Made by a program: the position numbers and the translations under genes. The notes under the pieces are model-generated. The model was not told where the DNA came from and made no database searches. It saw only the letters and a list, made by a program, of their open reading frames with translations. Positions 27,927-37,029 of a stretch of 64,000 nucleotides of DNA are shown piece after piece; positions within the stretch are counted from its first letter, which is position 1; every line of letters begins with the position of its first letter. Source of the stretch: GCA-016699445 sp964555055 (lineage in GTDB: Bacteria > UBA10199 > JACPAL01 > GCA-016699445). The stretch lies in contig CAZKQW010000002.1 of NCBI GenBank assembly GCA_964555055.1, positions 124,001 through 188,000 of the forward strand. The letters are read 5' to 3'.

Positions 27927-28478
27927 CTATTTTTTTTGCCATTGAGGCTCGGCGATTCCTTTTTTGAGGTTTACCCAACGCGCTAAGACGAAAAGATAAT
28001 CGGAAAGACGATTCAAATAGACGATGATTTCCTCCGCAATCTTCTCATGGTCGGCAAGAGCCACAGTCTCCCTCTCGGCCCTACGGCATATCGTTCGGGC
28101 TAATTGGATATGGGAAGCTAATAGAGCACCTCCAGGTAAAATGAACGTCTTCAACGGCGTCAAAACCGCTTCCATGTGGTCGATTTCATTCTCCAAAAAC
28201 ATGACATCTTCGGCTCGTATAAATCCAGATGCCTTCCCGAAAAGCCTTTGAGGATCGGGGGTCGCCAAAAGAGCACCCGCATCGAAAAGATCGTTTTGAA
28301 TCTTCCGAAGTGGTTTTTCGAGCTCCGGCAGGTCGTTGACGCTCAAGCACACGCCTAAAAGGGAGTTGAGCTCGTCGATATCCCCATAAGCCGCGATGCG
28401 CGCATGACTTTTACGGACGCGCTCGCCCCCGAAAAGCCCCGTATCCCCCTGATCGCCTGTCTTAGTGTAAATCTTCAT
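27927..28478 (-). CDS. PduO-type cob(I)yrinic acid a,c-diamide/cob(I)alamin adenosyltransferase
   Basis: A 183-residue protein. It transfers adenosyl from ATP to cob(I)alamin to give coenzyme B12. Family motifs are visible: YTKTGDQGDTGLFGGERV (ATP-binding N-terminus), GDIDELNS, RRAERE and LNRLSDYLFVLAR. Its length fits PduO/MMAB-type enzymes and not CobA. No B12 synthesis genes are nearby, so it probably serves salvage for a B12 enzyme elsewhere. It is transcribed away from the orphan gene at 28575. Confidence 0.93.
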   Translation of the reverse strand: MKIYTKTGDQGDTGLFGGERVRKSHARIAAYGDIDELNSLLGVCLSVNDLPELEKPLRKIQNDLFDAGALLATPDPQRLFGKASGFIRAEDVMFLENEIDHMEAVLTPLKTFILPGGALLASHIQLARTICRRAERETVALADHEKIAEEIIVYLNRLSDYLFVLARWVNLKKGIAEPQWQKK

Positions 28479-28574
28479 AGGGAAGAAAATGAATAATGGT
28501 TCAGTAGCGTCAATTCAATATTTTTGTTTCGGCAAGCGGAAAGGACGCAACCGCGTCATTCCGGATTCCCGATA

Positions 28575-30050
28575 ATGCTTAAGATGAATCTTATCTTACG
28601 TCCGATCGCACATACAACGCAGCTTGTCATACAGGGTTTTCAGAACGCAGTCTCCAGCGTGACTCAGGCCCGCATCTTTTCCAACACTTATCGTTTGGTG
28701 TCGGAAGCCGTCCAAAAATTACGATCCACCATCACCGACTGGTCTCGACACTTCCCCGCCATGACTTCGCTTTTTTCCAAAGATACGGTGCGGATTCCCA
28801 CGCAAGAGGTCGAAATTCCCGTAGAGGTGGATCTCACTGGATTCATGACGGAACCAGATGCGTCGGTTACGAGGAGGCAAGAGACAAGGTATTCTAAAAA
28901 TTCAATTTCCGACCATCTCTCTTTGAAGATCGAAGAACTTGTGAAACCTCTCGGCATTCAAAGCGAAACGGTTCGAGGGCAGGTCGTTGACTTATTAACC
29001 TGTAAATTTCTTTCCCATGGCACACCTGAGGTACGAGGACCAGCCTCTCTCTCAAAAATCCGATCGCTTCTCAGTGAGACAAACCGCTTCTTAAGGATCG
29101 GAGACAGCTTAGGTCAGCTTCGGGACGACGTTGTCATCGACGCCCTCTCCACGACGCCAGAGGTTCCTTTCGACGAGGTGTATCAGGAGTTGGCGGCCCT
29201 CTTCCCCAAAGAAAAATCCGAGATTTTCACAAGAACGCTTAAGGGTGATTTGGTGGAAATGAATATGGAAGCCCGTCGTTTTCTCAAGGCCGCGGGAGAC
29301 CTGAGGGCCTCCAGCCACCGGGAGCTTATGAAACGACTTTACGCCTCCGGTACTCATTGGAGGCTGGTCCTCTCCACCGACGCTGACGACGGCGAAGAGA
29401 TCACGAACCGCATGACGGTCCAACGCGAACCTACCGTTACGGTTTACGCCTCCCATAATGAACTGAAAGACATTCAAAGCCAAGCCGAGGCGATCTCACG
29501 CCTCATGGGGTATCCCAACAGCCAGAGGATCGCCTACCGCCACACGTTGATCGAGATCCTAAAGAACAAATCAGATTGGCGTTCATACGCAGCCGAATTT
29601 TTGAAAACCCTGAAGGTCGCCCACCAATTGGGCATCAAGAATGCGCACTATTTAATGAAGGAAATCGCGAAACGTATCGAGGAAGAGCCCTTCTTGGAGG
29701 CCTTTAAATTCCTATCCAACTGCCGGCCTATGACGGGAGACGCAAGACGCTATTTCTTCACGCTCATGGCCCTGGGAAAACTCCGCCCTCCAATCGCCGT
29801 CCTCAAAGCGAAATCCCTGAACGAAGGAATGGCGACGCTGCAACCCCAACCCAACGGAAGTTTCCTCATCATACCCATCCCTCTCCAAGCCGCTTCCAAG
29901 GCCAGAAAGAAGCGAGTCGGCTCCGGTGCCTATGCGGCGGCAGGTCCGTCGCAACGCGAGGCAACGAACGAAAAAGGCGGACATTCCGGTCAGCATCAGC
30001 CAGCCTCGCAAGGCAGCTTCTTCGACGTCGAAGCGAAAGCCTCGGCTTAA
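28575..30050 (+). CDS. Unrecognised 491-residue protein
   Basis: I do not recognise this family. ATG 28575 or ATG 28584 is the likely start; the longest frame begins at a TTG (28524) inside the divergent intergenic gap. The first 45 residues are not a clear signal peptide. Most of the chain is predicted helical and charged, with a helix-rich segment near residues 330-410. The last 60 residues are low complexity (KARKKRVGSGAYAAAGPSQ, then Gly/His/Gln-rich). It is the only plus-strand gene in 0-41 kb and converges on hpnE with an 11-base gap. Confidence 0.65.
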   Translation: MLKMNLILRPIAHTTQLVIQGFQNAVSSVTQARIFSNTYRLVSEAVQKLRSTITDWSRHFPAMTSLFSKDTVRIPTQEVEIPVEVDLTGFMTEPDASVTRRQETRYSKNSISDHLSLKIEELVKPLGIQSETVRGQVVDLLTCKFLSHGTPEVRGPASLSKIRSLLSETNRFLRIGDSLGQLRDDVVIDALSTTPEVPFDEVYQELAALFPKEKSEIFTRTLKGDLVEMNMEARRFLKAAGDLRASSHRELMKRLYASGTHWRLVLSTDADDGEEITNRMTVQREPTVTVYASHNELKDIQSQAEAISRLMGYPNSQRIAYRHTLIEILKNKSDWRSYAAEFLKTLKVAHQLGIKNAHYLMKEIAKRIEEEPFLEAFKFLSNCRPMTGDARRYFFTLMALGKLRPPIAVLKAKSLNEGMATLQPQPNGSFLIIPIPLQAASKARKKRVGSGAYAAAGPSQREATNEKGGHSGQHQPASQGSFFDVEAKASA

Positions 30051-30061
30051 TTTTCTCCGAT

Positions 30062-31408
30062 TTATTCCTTTAAAAGTTCCGCCGCCCGATGGCCGGAACG
30101 AACCGCGCTTTCGATTGTCGCAGGGAGACCCGTCGCCGTCCAATCGCCGGCGAGATAGAAGTTACGGTAAGGGGTTTTTTGAGGAAGTCGTAAACTTTCA
30201 ACACCTGGCGCGGGCCCCAATGTCGCTTCGGGTTCCTTAGATACCATTGAATGTAACAGCTGTGCTTGACTGACTGTAGGGAAAACCTCGGACAATTCCT
30301 GTAAAGCCATTTTCGAAAGGTCCGGGCCGGGCATCTTCATCTCTTCCCTACCCCCGCTGATGACGAGGGACACGTGATAGTATTTTCCCTGCGATGATCC
30401 TAGGTTGCTTTTGTCAAAGACCCAATGCGTGCGAGTCCCCCACAAACCGACGAAGGGCCGGTCGATGATCGGACGGTCGAACCATAGATGGATGGAGACG
30501 ATTGGCGACGCGCTGAGTTCATGGAGGGGCTTAAAGAAGGGATCCTTATACAGGATCGTCTCGGGGAGGATCTTCTTCAAGGCCATCCACGGCACGGTCG
30601 AGACGAGTTGTTCCACGGCCAACCGACGGCCTCCTTCCAGCTCGATCTCGGTCGCTTCATTCAGGTCGAAATGGACCTTCGCGACGCGCGTCTTCATGAG
30701 GAAATGGCCGCCCTTCCTTTCGATGTAATCACGAGCGGCTTCCGTATAGAGGTCAGATAAGCCGACCTTGGGAACGGCAATCCGTGCGCCGTCCTTCCCG
30801 GAGAACAACGCCTCGTCCAGGACTTTGGCAAAAAGCGCCGCCGAAGAGCGGTCGGGAGCGTCGTTCAAGGCCGCGAAGTTCAGGATATCCCAGAATTTTT
30901 CCCGAGCCTCTGGGGTCTGACGTAAGGAGTGCAACCAATGGCTGACGCTCATGCGATCCAGCTTTTGAAAAGCGCCCTCTCCTTCCCGTTTCATTTCCTT
31001 GAGCCTTTGGGCCAAGAAGCGGAGATTCGACTTGTCCTTCCAGGAGAGGCCCCGGAAAAACAGAAATCCCATGAGGAGATGGAGAGGATTCGGCAAGGGC
31101 CACGCCTTAAAGCGCTTCACACCCGTACCCCGTCCCGCGTAATCGACCGTAAGGTTTTTTTGAAAATCTAAGCGATCGAGGGTGCCGATTTTTTCCAAGA
31201 AAGCCAGCGTCTCCCGGTAGCACCCCATGAGGATATGCTGGCCGTTGTCGAGCGTCGTACCTAAAATCGGCTCACGGTAGGAATAAGCCCGCCCCCCGAG
31301 ATGACCTCGCGCTTCGATGATCGTCACATGATGGCCTTCCGAGACGAGGGCGACTCCCGCCGCCAAACCCGCGAAGCCACTTCCGATGATCACCACTTCT
31401 TTTTTCAT
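30062..31408 (-). CDS. hpnE: Squalene-associated FAD-dependent desaturase (hydroxysqualene dehydroxylase) HpnE
   Basis: A 448-residue flavoprotein. In the HpnCDE pathway it reduces hydroxysqualene to squalene. The dinucleotide motif VVIIGSGFAGLAAGVAL and the following GGRAYSY are clear, and a second FAD contact NFYLAGDWTATGLPATIESAVRSG is near the C-terminus. It is the last gene of the hpnC-hpnD-hpnE set and starts nine bases after hpnD. The downstream product, squalene, would feed hopanoid or sterol synthesis; no squalene cyclase is in the window. Confidence 0.93.
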   Translation of the reverse strand: MKKEVVIIGSGFAGLAAGVALVSEGHHVTIIEARGHLGGRAYSYREPILGTTLDNGQHILMGCYRETLAFLEKIGTLDRLDFQKNLTVDYAGRGTGVKRFKAWPLPNPLHLLMGFLFFRGLSWKDKSNLRFLAQRLKEMKREGEGAFQKLDRMSVSHWLHSLRQTPEAREKFWDILNFAALNDAPDRSSAALFAKVLDEALFSGKDGARIAVPKVGLSDLYTEAARDYIERKGGHFLMKTRVAKVHFDLNEATEIELEGGRRLAVEQLVSTVPWMALKKILPETILYKDPFFKPLHELSASPIVSIHLWFDRPIIDRPFVGLWGTRTHWVFDKSNLGSSQGKYYHVSLVISGGREEMKMPGPDLSKMALQELSEVFPTVSQAQLLHSMVSKEPEATLGPAPGVESLRLPQKTPYRNFYLAGDWTATGLPATIESAVRSGHRAAELLKE

Positions 31409-31417
31409 GGGGCGTGC

Positions 31418-32257
31418 TCATAGCAAAACCGGGAGAATATGAAAGAGCTTTTCCGGAAAGCTTAGGGAGACTTTTCTGTCGAAGACGGGGAAGTTCTCCT
31501 TCTTTAGTTTTTGCAGGATGCGGTAGTATATGGCGTTCATCACGAGGGCCGATTTCATCCTCTTCAGGTCTTCGGAGGGGATGGCCTCGAAGGCCTGTCG
31601 GTACAGGGATTCTGCCCGATGAGCTTCATATTCCAAAAGCTTTAAGAGCGATAGGGAGGATTTCCTCGCTAAAATATCCGCTTCGGAGACGCCGAACCGG
31701 TTAAGATCTTCTTGAGGCAAATAAATACGATTTCTTTTCGCGTCGCTGCCGACGTCACGGAGGATATTCGTCAGCTGAAAGGCCTTCCCCAATAAAACGG
31801 CCCCGCGCTTCGCCTCTCCGGAAACGGCTCCGAAGATGTGTTGACACATGAGGCCGACTGTGCCCGCGACGTAGTAAGCATACGTCTCCAGCTCCTCGTA
31901 GGTCATGTAGCGTTTTTTCAATAGATCCATCTCCATACCCGTAATCAAATCCAGTAGATATTCCTGGGGAATTTGAAAGCGCCGGACGGCTTCTCGCAAC
32001 TCTGGGAGAATAGGATGGTCGGATGGGGAAAACGGCTGATCGGAGTAAACCAACGCAACCCTCCCGCGCCAAAGTTCGATCTCTCGAACCGCCGAATCCG
32101 TATCGGGAGCTTCATCAACAGCGTCGTCCACAAGACGGCTGAAGGCATAAACGGCGAACATCGCCTCTTTTTTATTTTTAGACAGGAAAAAAAAGGATAA
32201 ATAGAAATTGGAACCGCTCTTTTTCGAGACTAGCCGGCTATAGGAAAAATCCGTCAT
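31418..32257 (-). CDS. hpnD: Presqualene diphosphate synthase HpnD
   Basis: A 279-residue trans-isoprenyl diphosphate synthase that condenses two farnesyl diphosphates to presqualene diphosphate. The first aspartate-rich motif is SRLVDDAVDE and the second is LTNILRDVGSDAKRNRIYLP. The YAYYVAGTVG segment follows the family. Its ATG overlaps the hpnC stop as ATGA, so the two are translationally coupled. It pairs with HpnC and HpnE in the same operon, which makes the assignment by context strong. Confidence 0.94.
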   Translation of the reverse strand: MTDFSYSRLVSKKSGSNFYLSFFFLSKNKKEAMFAVYAFSRLVDDAVDEAPDTDSAVREIELWRGRVALVYSDQPFSPSDHPILPELREAVRRFQIPQEYLLDLITGMEMDLLKKRYMTYEELETYAYYVAGTVGLMCQHIFGAVSGEAKRGAVLLGKAFQLTNILRDVGSDAKRNRIYLPQEDLNRFGVSEADILARKSSLSLLKLLEYEAHRAESLYRQAFEAIPSEDLKRMKSALVMNAIYYRILQKLKKENFPVFDRKVSLSFPEKLFHILPVLL

Positions 32258-33099
32258 GCGGCCCGCCTTTGGAACATCAATTTCACGAGGTCGAGCTTCG
32301 AGATGCTGGGACGTTTTTGGAAAATGTCATAATGGTTCTTCTCGATAAGATCTAGAATCCTCATCGGCCCCTTCCACATCAGGGAAATTTGCCAGCGAAG
32401 GCGCCATTCCAAAGCCTGCAAGAGAGGGTGGCCTTCTAAGAATAACGATCGAGCCCGCGCCACCTCGAAACGCAATAAGGAAACGAAAGCGTCGTTCAAG
32501 TGATGCGAAAACAAGTCCTCATAACGGTAGCCGAAGCGTTCCATATCCTCTTCGGGGAGATAGACGCGGTCTTTTTGAAGATCCACGGCGATATCCTGCC
32601 AATGGTTAGCCAGTTGGATGCCGGTGCAAATCTTATCGGACCATGCAAACAATGTCTCGTCGTTGTAACCGTAAAGCATCAAGACGATGCGGCCGATGGG
32701 GTTCGCCGAATAAACGCAATAGGTCTCCAATTCGCGGTACGTCGTGTACCGGTTCTTCGTTAAATCCATCTCGAAGGCGAGCAAAAGGTTCTTGAGGAGC
32801 TTTGAAGGGATGCCCGTCCGCTGCAGCGTCTCGGAAACGGCGAGAAATAGAGGATCGCCGTTCGCGACGCTTCCCTTAGCCGCTCGCTCCAAACGGGCTT
32901 CGAAATCCTTCAGATGAGCCAAACCGTCCTTACGGAAACGCTCTTCATCCGAAAAATCATCCGCGGTCCTCGCGAAGGCGTATATCGCATAAAGGTATTT
33001 ACGGGAGGACTTGGGGACGAACCAGCCGATGGGGAAATTTTCGTAATGGCTTTTGGCGATCCCTTCGCAATGAGCGAAGGCTTTTTGGATAGTCGACAT
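32254..33099 (-). CDS. hpnC: Squalene synthase-like HpnC
   Basis: About 281 residues from ATG 33099, one base after the preceding lipoprotein stop; the longer in-frame start at 33186 falls inside that gene. In the pathway it converts presqualene diphosphate to hydroxysqualene. Motifs: AFARTADDFSDE (first Asp-rich), ANHWQDIAVDLQKDRVYLPEEDMERFG (second Asp-rich, HpnC-like), and ETYCVYSANPIGR. It sits directly ahead of hpnD in an overlapped operon. Confidence 0.93.
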   Translation of the reverse strand: MSTIQKAFAHCEGIAKSHYENFPIGWFVPKSSRKYLYAIYAFARTADDFSDEERFRKDGLAHLKDFEARLERAAKGSVANGDPLFLAVSETLQRTGIPSKLLKNLLLAFEMDLTKNRYTTYRELETYCVYSANPIGRIVLMLYGYNDETLFAWSDKICTGIQLANHWQDIAVDLQKDRVYLPEEDMERFGYRYEDLFSHHLNDAFVSLLRFEVARARSLFLEGHPLLQALEWRLRWQISLMWKGPMRILDLIEKNHYDIFQKRPSISKLDLVKLMFQRRAA

Positions 33100-33100
33100 A

Positions 33101-33535
33101 CTACGGTTGAATCGATCCGGAATCCGATCCTTCTTGATCGGAAAATTGGGTGACTTTCCAAACGCCCTTTTCCGACTCTCGCACACGCACCATCGTCTTA
33201 CGGGTCATTTCGCCGGCCTTTTCGGGGGTTATCTTGACCTGAAAAACAAAGAGGCCTTCTTGAGTCCGGCTCTCTTCCTTCAATAATTTATAGGAAATAC
33301 GAGGTTTCACCGAAGCGCTGGATGTTTCCGCGGACGTTAAGTCAACGCTTTGTTTGACCTTCTCGAAGGCGATGCTGTCCGTGTAAGGAAGAGCGGCCCG
33401 TGGGTCCGTCTGCACGTAATAGGCGTCCATGAATCGAAACGCCACCTTTTCGGCGTCGCTCTTACCGATTAAGCAGCCCGTGAGACTGAGTGCGAGGAGA
33501 AGCCTTCCCACCCAGATTTTGACGGAAAATTTCAT
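33101..33535 (-). CDS. Small lipoprotein in the squalene operon
   Basis: A 144-residue protein. Signal sequence with lipobox LTGC at about residues 18-21, then a mostly beta-rich domain with one Tyr/Asp-rich segment near residues 37-55. The start overlaps the upstream HAD gene stop as ATGA and its stop is one base before hpnC, so it is inside the squalene operon. No family recognised; the fold could be NTF2- or DUF4878-like. A role in outer-membrane lipid handling is speculation from context. Confidence 0.7.
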   Translation of the reverse strand: MKFSVKIWVGRLLLALSLTGCLIGKSDAEKVAFRFMDAYYVQTDPRAALPYTDSIAFEKVKQSVDLTSAETSSASVKPRISYKLLKEESRTQEGLFVFQVKITPEKAGEMTRKTMVRVRESEKGVWKVTQFSDQEGSDSGSIQP

Positions 33536-34227
33536 GAATCCCCCAAAGTTTGGTTGAAATTAAGGATAGGCCAGCCCTTTTCCCTTCCGATTCGTAAAAG
33601 AGATGCATCAGGGTTGACTAAAAAAGGATGGCCGATCTTTTCGAACAAGAAAAGATCGTCGATGCTGTCCGCATAGTAGTAACAATCCTTCAAAGGGATA
33701 CCGTGCTTGGCGGCGGCCTCTTCGGCGGCGGCAATTTTACCCTCTCGATAATAGATGGGTGTCCTCACGTCCTTTCTCAGCACACCTCTCGGATCTTTTT
33801 GATAATCAATGACCGGTCCCGCGCTGAAATGACCATCTACTCCCAAGAAGCGGGAGAGATGTTCGATAGTCATGTAAGGAGCCGACGTCACCAAATAAGT
33901 GAAATCGCCTTTCGCCTTATGTTCTTTGACTTTAGAGATCGCCTCCTTAAAAAGACGCCTTTTGATGTCCTTCAAAAAACTTTCCTCCCCTATTTTCAAA
34001 ACCTCATCCAGACGCATACCCGCCAAATCCATGCAGGCGATTTCATAAATCTTCTTCAAGTCGACTTTTCTAACATGGCTCATAGTTTTGTAGAACAAAG
34101 CTTGAAAAAGCCGTCTTTTTTTCATGATGCGCTTTTTAATGAGATGTAGCGTCGTGTAGTAACCGCTATATCCATCCATGAGGGTACGGTCGACGTCGAA
34201 AAAAGCGATGACGGGAGGGGAAGACAT
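33532..34227 (-). CDS. HAD-IB family phosphatase
   Basis: A 231-residue HAD hydrolase. The nucleophile motif is AFFDVDRTLMDG and motif III/IV is at KHGIPLKDCYYYADSIDDLFLFEKIG. The C-terminal HPFLVNPD is typical of subfamily IB (SerB, phosphatidylglycerol/acyl phosphatase-like). It could be a lipid-linked or serine-type phosphatase, but no substrate is determinable. It lies three bases after the GbsR-like regulator and overlaps the small lipoprotein gene, so it is probably in the same envelope-lipid operon as hpnCDE. Confidence 0.85.
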   Translation of the reverse strand: MSSPPVIAFFDVDRTLMDGYSGYYTTLHLIKKRIMKKRRLFQALFYKTMSHVRKVDLKKIYEIACMDLAGMRLDEVLKIGEESFLKDIKRRLFKEAISKVKEHKAKGDFTYLVTSAPYMTIEHLSRFLGVDGHFSAGPVIDYQKDPRGVLRKDVRTPIYYREGKIAAAEEAAAKHGIPLKDCYYYADSIDDLFLFEKIGHPFLVNPDASLLRIGREKGWPILNFNQTLGDS

Positions 34228-34230
34228 GCC

Positions 34231-34845
34231 TTACTCGAGGATCACGCGGCGCAGGATGTCCATGTCCACTTTCCGTCCTTTATAGAAATCATCGAAAAGC
34301 TGGCTGGCCGCTTGGTAAAAGAGATCTAAAAGCGTCAATTGCGACAGCATGAATTGGGTATCTTCCTTCTCGTCGCCGACGGTGTTTTTCGAAGCCGCCT
34401 CAAACTCGTCCTTGAATTTAGCGATCATGCGCAGGGAATCGTCGATACCGTTGCGCACGCGGTCGAAGAATTGCCGCAGAAATTTTTTGGGATAGTCGCG
34501 GGCCGCTTCGTAATAGTCCTTGCGCGTGCCTTTCACCCAGACCTTGCGCACGAGGCCGACGCTTTCCAGAAGTCGGATATTGACGCTGATATTGCCCTTG
34601 GAGAGGTGGAGAATCTTCATGATTTCATCCAAGGACATGGGATTGCGGGCCAAAAATAACAGAGCATAGATCTGACCTCCGACCTTCGAGACCATGCCGA
34701 GCATATTGGCCGAAATCTTCCCGGCGCTCTCGATGAAATTATCGCGCGCTTCCTGAAGGCTGATCGTATCTGGAGAGGAATTTCCCGTAGCCGCGGGACG
34801 CGACGAAGAGACGTCTCTTAAAACAGGTTTAGCGGGCATCGGCAT
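34231..34845 (-). CDS. GbsR/MarR-type winged-helix regulator
   Basis: A 204-residue protein. After a Pro/Ser-rich N-terminus, residues of about 35 to 110 hold a winged helix with GKISANMLGMVSKVGGQIYALLF and NPMSLDEIMKILHLSKGNISVNIRLLESVGLVRKV, the GbsR-family recognition helix. The C-terminal helices are dimerisation-like. It begins the squalene operon, with 4-base or overlapping spacing to the phosphatase gene. Autoregulation of that operon is probable. GbsR proteins often sense small solutes or membrane stress; the ligand here is unknown. Confidence 0.85.
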   Translation of the reverse strand: MPMPAKPVLRDVSSSRPAATGNSSPDTISLQEARDNFIESAGKISANMLGMVSKVGGQIYALLFLARNPMSLDEIMKILHLSKGNISVNIRLLESVGLVRKVWVKGTRKDYYEAARDYPKKFLRQFFDRVRNGIDDSLRMIAKFKDEFEAASKNTVGDEKEDTQFMLSQLTLLDLFYQAASQLFDDFYKGRKVDMDILRRVILE

Positions 34846-34878
34846 GAGGTACCAATCCGCTTCTTACAGTGTCAATGC

Positions 34879-37029
34879 TTAACCCACATCCGCCAACGCA
34901 AGCTTTTCCTTCCAACGTCGCTTGAGGACGTCCAAGAGCGGCGGGTGCATCATGAGGTGGGGGTCTTTTTCGATCCACGCGAAGGCTTCGCGGCGCGCTT
35001 CCTTGAGAATGGCATAATCGCGGATCAGGTTGGCGATCCTTAAGTCCGGGAGGCCGGATTGGCGCGTTCCCAGGAAGTCACCCGGGCCGCGCAGGCGTAA
35101 ATCCTCTTCGGCGATTTTGAACCCATCCTCGGTATCCACCATCACTTGGAGGCGTTGATAAGCGGGAGCGGATTTTCCAGCAGGCGTCATCAGAAGACAA
35201 TAGGACGCCTTTTGACCGCGGCCGACGCGGCCTCGGAGTTGGTGAAGCTGGGAGAGCCCGAAGCGTTCGGCGTGCTCGATTACCATCACCGTTGCGTTCG
35301 GAACATCGATGCCAACTTCGATCACCGTCGTACTGACGAGAATATGGACGCCCCCCCCCTTGAAGGAACGCATGAGGCTCTCCTTTTCCTCCGGAGACGT
35401 GCGTCCATGCAGGAGGCCAACGCGAAATCCCGGGAGGAATTTTTGGATCTCCTCCGACATGCGCGTCGCATCCTTGAGGTCGAGTTTCTCACTCTCCTCC
35501 ACTAAAGGATAAACGACGTAGGCTTGCTCACCGGCCTCCACTTTCGTCTTCAAAAACTGGTAAACCGCGCGGCGTTGTTTTTCGCCGACAATCTTGGTTT
35601 GGATCTTTTGGCGGCCCGGGGGTAATTCATCGATTACCGAAAGATCGAGGTCCCCGTAGATCGTCATAGATAGGGTACGCGGGATCGGCGTGGCCGTCAT
35701 GACGAGGACGTGGGGATTGTTCCCCTTTTCTTTTAAAGCCGCGCGTTGCAGGACGCCAAAACGATGCTGTTCGTCGATGATCACCAGGCCTAAATTCGGG
35801 AAACTCACTTTCTCGGCGATCAACGCATGTGTGCCGATGACGAGGGGGAAAAAACCCTTACGGACCTTTGCTTGCGCGCGTCGCTTCTCGTCGGGCGTCA
35901 GGCGGCTCGTCAATAAAGCCATCGGGATTTTTAAGGGTCCGAGGATCTTTTGCGCGTTAAGGTAATGCTGTTCCGCCAAAATTTCCGTCGGCGCCATTAG
36001 GGCGACCTGGAATCCATTTTCGATCGCCGATAGGGCCGATAAAAAAGCGACCACTGTCTTTCCACTTCCCACATCTCCCTGAATCAAGCGGTTCATGGGA
36101 TGGGGTTGAGCCATATCTTCGTCGATTTCCCCCAATACCCTTTCTTGGGCCCCCGTTAGACGAAAAGGAAGGCTGGACTTCCATAAGGATTTCTTTTCGT
36201 CCGAAACTTGGATGGACGTTCCCGCTTCCCTTTTGACCGTACGCCTTTTCAGGGCCAGGCCCATTTCCATCAAAAAGAACTCCTCGAAAATCTCGCGCCG
36301 AAACGCGGGTGTCCGGAACTTTTCCAAATCCTCGGCATTGGTTTCCGGGGAAGGATGATGCACTTCCCAGAGGGCTTCATTTTTGGGAATTAGCCCCAAC
36401 TTCACCTGGATATCTTCAGGAATGGGATCAGGGACCAAGGCCACGAAGGGTTCCAATAAACGACCGATGATTCTCCGCAACGAGCGAGTGCCGACCCCAC
36501 AAACTTGGGAGTAAACCGGAACAATTCCGGGGGCTTTTAGGCTAGGCTCGACATCCTCTTCAGGTTTCACTTCATCTTCCGGAGACACCTCTTCGATCAC
36601 TTGAACTACAGGGTGTATCATTTGGATTTTATTACGGAATTCAGTAACAGACCCGGAAGCGACGACAACCATCCCCTTCTTATACATCGATAGCATTTGT
36701 TTTTGGTAAAAACCGAACCACTTGAGGGATATCACCCCTGTGGCATCGGCTAAAATAACCTCAAAGATGCGCCTTTTACCGGCATAAGCCACGCCGCAAG
36801 CGGCGATTTTACCAACGGTCACCTGGGGTATTCCGGGAATAAGCTGGCTGATTTTGAGAAGGTTCCGCTGATCCAGATAGCGGTAAGGATAATAAAGCAA
36901 GAGGTCCTCGACCGACTCGATCTGCTTTTGAGCCAGCAGACCAGCTAGTCGAGGACCAACACCTTTGACAAATCGGACAGGGTACTGACTAGTCTGTGCC
37001 TTGTTGTTCGAGAATTGTGAATTCCACAC
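34879..37029 (-). CDS. recG: ATP-dependent DNA helicase RecG
   Basis: About 716 residues from a GTG at 37029, 32 codons after the ATG at 37125. Those first 32 codons overlap the OmpA-domain gene on the same strand and read like shadow sequence, so I prefer the GTG. Wedge domain start YPVRFVKGVGPRLAGLL. Helicase motifs: GDVGSGKT (Walker A), DEQHRFGV (Walker B), TATPIPRTL, and QLRGRVGRG near the C-terminus. RecG remodels stalled forks and Holliday junctions. It overlaps its upstream neighbour by 41 bases even with this start. Confidence 0.93.
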   Translation of the reverse strand: MWNSQFSNNKAQTSQYPVRFVKGVGPRLAGLLAQKQIESVEDLLLYYPYRYLDQRNLLKISQLIPGIPQVTVGKIAACGVAYAGKRRIFEVILADATGVISLKWFGFYQKQMLSMYKKGMVVVASGSVTEFRNKIQMIHPVVQVIEEVSPEDEVKPEEDVEPSLKAPGIVPVYSQVCGVGTRSLRRIIGRLLEPFVALVPDPIPEDIQVKLGLIPKNEALWEVHHPSPETNAEDLEKFRTPAFRREIFEEFFLMEMGLALKRRTVKREAGTSIQVSDEKKSLWKSSLPFRLTGAQERVLGEIDEDMAQPHPMNRLIQGDVGSGKTVVAFLSALSAIENGFQVALMAPTEILAEQHYLNAQKILGPLKIPMALLTSRLTPDEKRRAQAKVRKGFFPLVIGTHALIAEKVSFPNLGLVIIDEQHRFGVLQRAALKEKGNNPHVLVMTATPIPRTLSMTIYGDLDLSVIDELPPGRQKIQTKIVGEKQRRAVYQFLKTKVEAGEQAYVVYPLVEESEKLDLKDATRMSEEIQKFLPGFRVGLLHGRTSPEEKESLMRSFKGGGVHILVSTTVIEVGIDVPNATVMVIEHAERFGLSQLHQLRGRVGRGQKASYCLLMTPAGKSAPAYQRLQVMVDTEDGFKIAEEDLRLRGPGDFLGTRQSGLPDLRIANLIRDYAILKEARREAFAWIEKDPHLMMHPPLLDVLKRRWKEKLALADVG

